From contig JAAYHO010000471.1 of assembly GCA_012735335.1 (NCBI GenBank), positions 1 to 7,707 of the forward strand: a stretch of DNA of 7,707 bases, given 5' to 3'. Of the stretch, positions 6,339-7,707 are shown one piece after another. Source of the DNA: Gammaproteobacteria bacterium (GTDB taxonomy: Bacteria > Pseudomonadota > Gammaproteobacteria > Pseudomonadales > Pseudomonadaceae). Positions within the stretch are counted from its first letter, which is position 1; each line of letters opens with the position of its first letter. A program made the translations under genes and the position numbers. The notes below the pieces were generated by a model. The model had not been told where the DNA came from. It was given only the letters and a program-made list of their open reading frames with translations, and did no database searches.

Positions 6339-6779
6339 TCAGGCACGCAGCACGTAGGCCAGGGTTTCCACTACCTGCTCGGTGCTGGTGGCCCAGGCCA
6401 TGGCGGCAGCATCCACTTCCTTGAGCGGGTGGACCAGGTCTTCAGCGTGCAGGGTGATGTAGGGCTTGCCCAGAGCGGCACAGTAGCCCGCGTCGAAGGC
6501 GGCGTTCCACTGCTTGTACTTGTCGCCGAAGCGCACCACCACCAGATCGCTCTGTTCGATCAGGGTCTTGGTGCGGATGGCGTTGACCTTAGCCGACTGG
6601 TGGTCGCGCCAGAATCCTTCGCTGGTCGGCCCCAGGTGATCGCCCGCCGCGTCACTGGCAGGGTGATCGGTGACCGGCGAGGTGAACTCGATATTGAGTC
6701 CACGGGCCTCGGCACCGCGTTTGATCTCGTCCCGCCAGTCGGTGTGGATCTCGCCGGACAAATAGACTGTGAAATACAT
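6339..6779 (-). CDS. ytoQ: YtoQ-family protein (nucleoside deoxyribosyltransferase-like)
   Basis: A 146-residue cytoplasmic protein matching the YtoQ family: it begins MYFTVYLSGEIHTDWR and contains FTSPVTDHPASDAAGDHLGP, VNAIRTKTLIEQSDLVVVRF and YKQWNAAFDAGYCAALGKP. These follow the pattern of nucleoside 2-deoxyribosyltransferase-like folds (N-terminal YLSG, a mid 'SD' strand, and an FDAGYAxALGKP-like motif), but no reaction has been established for YtoQ as far as I know. The start is ATG (complement of 6777-6779) with an AGGAGG Shine-Dalgarno four bases upstream. It is the first gene of a minus-strand pair with the PadR regulator and is divergent from the SCO gene. The gene symbol is by family similarity. 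Confidence 0.9.
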   Translation of the reverse strand: MYFTVYLSGEIHTDWRDEIKRGAEARGLNIEFTSPVTDHPASDAAGDHLGPTSEGFWRDHQSAKVNAIRTKTLIEQSDLVVVRFGDKYKQWNAAFDAGYCAALGKPYITLHAEDLVHPLKEVDAAAMAWATSTEQVVETLAYVLRA

Positions 6780-6809
6780 GAAGCCTCCTGTGTATTGAGC
6801 CGCTCGACC

Positions 6810-6837
6810 TTACCAAACTCGACGCTGAAGATAAAAT
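6810..6837 (+). promoter_or_regulatory. Possible promoter of the SCO/CtaG genes
   Basis: TTACCA (6810-6815) and TAAAAT (6832-6837) at 16-bp spacing match 4/6 and 5/6 of the sigma70 consensus. They lie in the divergent gap between ytoQ and the SCO gene. A transcript from here would have a leader of about 65 bases before the start at 6910. The ytoQ promoter must lie in the same gap on the minus strand; only weak hexamers are seen there (TTTATC and TAAGGT, 17 bp). Confidence 0.4.
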
Positions 6838-6909
6838 CAGCCCCCTGACGGGAACCATGTGCAGCCCGGCTGTCTCCATAACAGCAGGATGCTGATTCCG
6901 GGGATGGGT

Positions 6910-7533
6910 ATGCCATTACGCAAGCAACTGATGCTGCTGGGTGCGGCGCTGCTGATACTGTTGGCCGGGCTGCCGGTGGCGTATCAGGTCTGGCCGGCAC
7001 GGGATGCCGGGCCCGACAGTCTGAGCAGCGAAGCAGTGGCTGCCCTGGCCGCGCTGCAGGCGCACAGTGGCGCGGCTGAGCTGCAGGACTGGCGGGGACA
7101 GCGCTGGGCGCTGGTGTTCTTCGGCTTTACCCACTGTGCCGATATCTGCCCGGCGACGCTCAGCCGGATATCCCACCTGCTTGAGCAACGGGATGGTCAT
7201 GCAGACCAGCTGCAACCCGTCTTCATTACCCTCGATCCCGAACGGGACACGCCTGAGCACCTGGCCGAGTACCTCGGCTTCTTCGATCCACGCATCCTCG
7301 GTCTGACCGGCAGTTCGCAGCAGATTCAGCAGTTGGCCGCTGAGTGGGGAGTGTATTGGCGTCGGGTGCCGGTCAATGGCGGTTATCTGCTGGATCACGC
7401 TACCAGTCTGTTTCTGCTGAATCCGCAAGGCGAGCTGGTCCAGCGCTTTTCCGGCCAACTGGCCGAGGACGATCTGGCTGCGCAGATCTCCCGGCTGCTG
7501 GTGGCCCGAGCCAGCAGCCCGGGGCCATGGTGA
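6910..7533 (+). CDS. SCO1/SenC-family copper chaperone (cytochrome oxidase assembly)
   Basis: A thioredoxin-fold protein that delivers copper to, or reduces cysteines in, the CuA site of cytochrome c oxidase; it is anchored in the inner membrane facing the periplasm. With the start at 6910 it has 207 residues: a basic N-terminus (MPLRKQ), one membrane segment (about 8-25), then the domain. The copper site is complete: CADIC gives Cys76 and Cys80 (CxxxC) inside FFGFTHCADICPATLS, and LDHATSLFL gives His163. ITLDPERDTPEHLAEYL is also typical of the family. The start is uncertain: in-frame ATGs at 6889 and 6904 are possible; 6910 is favoured by GGGG at 6900-6903 and by the resulting short basic n-region. 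The next gene overlaps its stop by one base, so the two are cotranscribed. Confidence 0.93.
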   Translation: MPLRKQLMLLGAALLILLAGLPVAYQVWPARDAGPDSLSSEAVAALAALQAHSGAAELQDWRGQRWALVFFGFTHCADICPATLSRISHLLEQRDGHADQLQPVFITLDPERDTPEHLAEYLGFFDPRILGLTGSSQQIQQLAAEWGVYWRRVPVNGGYLLDHATSLFLLNPQGELVQRFSGQLAEDDLAAQISRLLVARASSPGPW

Positions 7534-7707
7534 TGGACGGGCAGCGCACTGTATTCAACGCCGTCACGCTGACCGCTCTGTTGTTGCTCGCCGGGCTCTG
7601 GCTGGGCCCGCTGCCGGCCATGAGCCGAACCGCCTTTTCCGCGCATATGCTGCTGCACCTGGGGGTGGTGGCGCTGGTCGCGCCGTTGCTGGCGGCTGGG
7701 CTGGTAC
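7533..7707 (+). CDS. CtaG-type cytochrome c oxidase assembly protein, N-terminal part
   Basis: The frame runs open to the window end, so only about 58 residues are seen. The product is strongly hydrophobic, with one membrane segment (TLTALLLLAGLWLG) and the start of a second (LLHLGVVALVAPLLAAGLV). The linking text SAHMLLHLGVVALVAPLL has the HMxxHL...APLL pattern of the caa3_CtaG membrane family, implicated in oxidase assembly. ATG 7533 overlaps the SCO stop (TGATG), with GGGG at 7521-7524 as a ribosome-binding site; ATG 7527 is in frame but too close to it. Pairing with a SCO chaperone supports a copper/oxidase assembly role. The family call rests on a short fragment. Confidence 0.78.
   Translation, partial: MDGQRTVFNAVTLTALLLLAGLWLGPLPAMSRTAFSAHMLLHLGVVALVAPLLAAGLV

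Noticed and set aside
5787..6848. Plus-strand open frame of 353 codons opposite the PadR and YtoQ genes
   Set aside because: It spans two well-supported minus-strand genes and their junction, and its translation looks like no known family.
1..7707. Defence system, CRISPR array, retron or other novel multi-gene system
   Set aside because: No regularly spaced repeats, reverse transcriptase, nuclease, toxin-antitoxin pair or phage genes are visible; every substantial gene fits a known family.

Overview
The window reads as chromosomal DNA of a GC-rich gammaproteobacterium, most likely a Pseudomonas or Halopseudomonas relative. This rests on the gene order hisS - yfgM - bamB - der, on the style of the proteins, and on GC-rich codon use throughout. 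It is an inference from gene content and order; no database was searched. I see no tRNA, rRNA, CRISPR array, insertion sequence, phage gene or integration site.

Layout. Positions 1-2607 (+) hold a tightly packed housekeeping run: the 3' part of hisS (histidyl-tRNA synthetase), a YfgM-like membrane TPR protein (GTG start), and bamB (TTG start, overlapping the yfgM stop). An intrinsic terminator at 2631-2670 separates this run from der (2700-4148), an essential double-GTPase for 50S ribosome assembly. Next, at 4305-5752 (+), comes a two-gene unit: a small SnoaL/NTF2-like protein and a nitronate monooxygenase-type FMN enzyme. Its upstream region carries a perfect 7+7 bp inverted repeat that looks like an operator. 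Facing it on the minus strand is a second two-gene unit: a YtoQ-family protein (6779-6339) followed by a PadR-family repressor (6332-5805). A wobble-containing hairpin lies between the convergent units. Finally, at 6910-7707 (+), there is a SCO/SenC copper chaperone overlapping by one base the start of a CtaG-type cytochrome c oxidase assembly membrane protein, which runs off the window.

How the genes work together. The first four are core translation and envelope-biogenesis genes: tRNA charging, an inner-membrane translocon accessory, outer-membrane protein assembly and ribosome maturation. The SnoaL-like/NMO pair may be a small detoxification or oxidation module of unknown substrate. The neighbouring PadR protein is a candidate regulator, because the inverted repeat fits the ATGn-N8-nCAT architecture known for PadR operators; this is a hypothesis. 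The SCO/CtaG pair belongs to copper insertion into a haem-copper oxidase.

I found no clearly novel multi-gene system. The most interesting points are regulatory: the operator-like palindrome before the SnoaL/NMO unit, and the terminator before der whose loop can pair with bases just upstream of the der ribosome-binding site.
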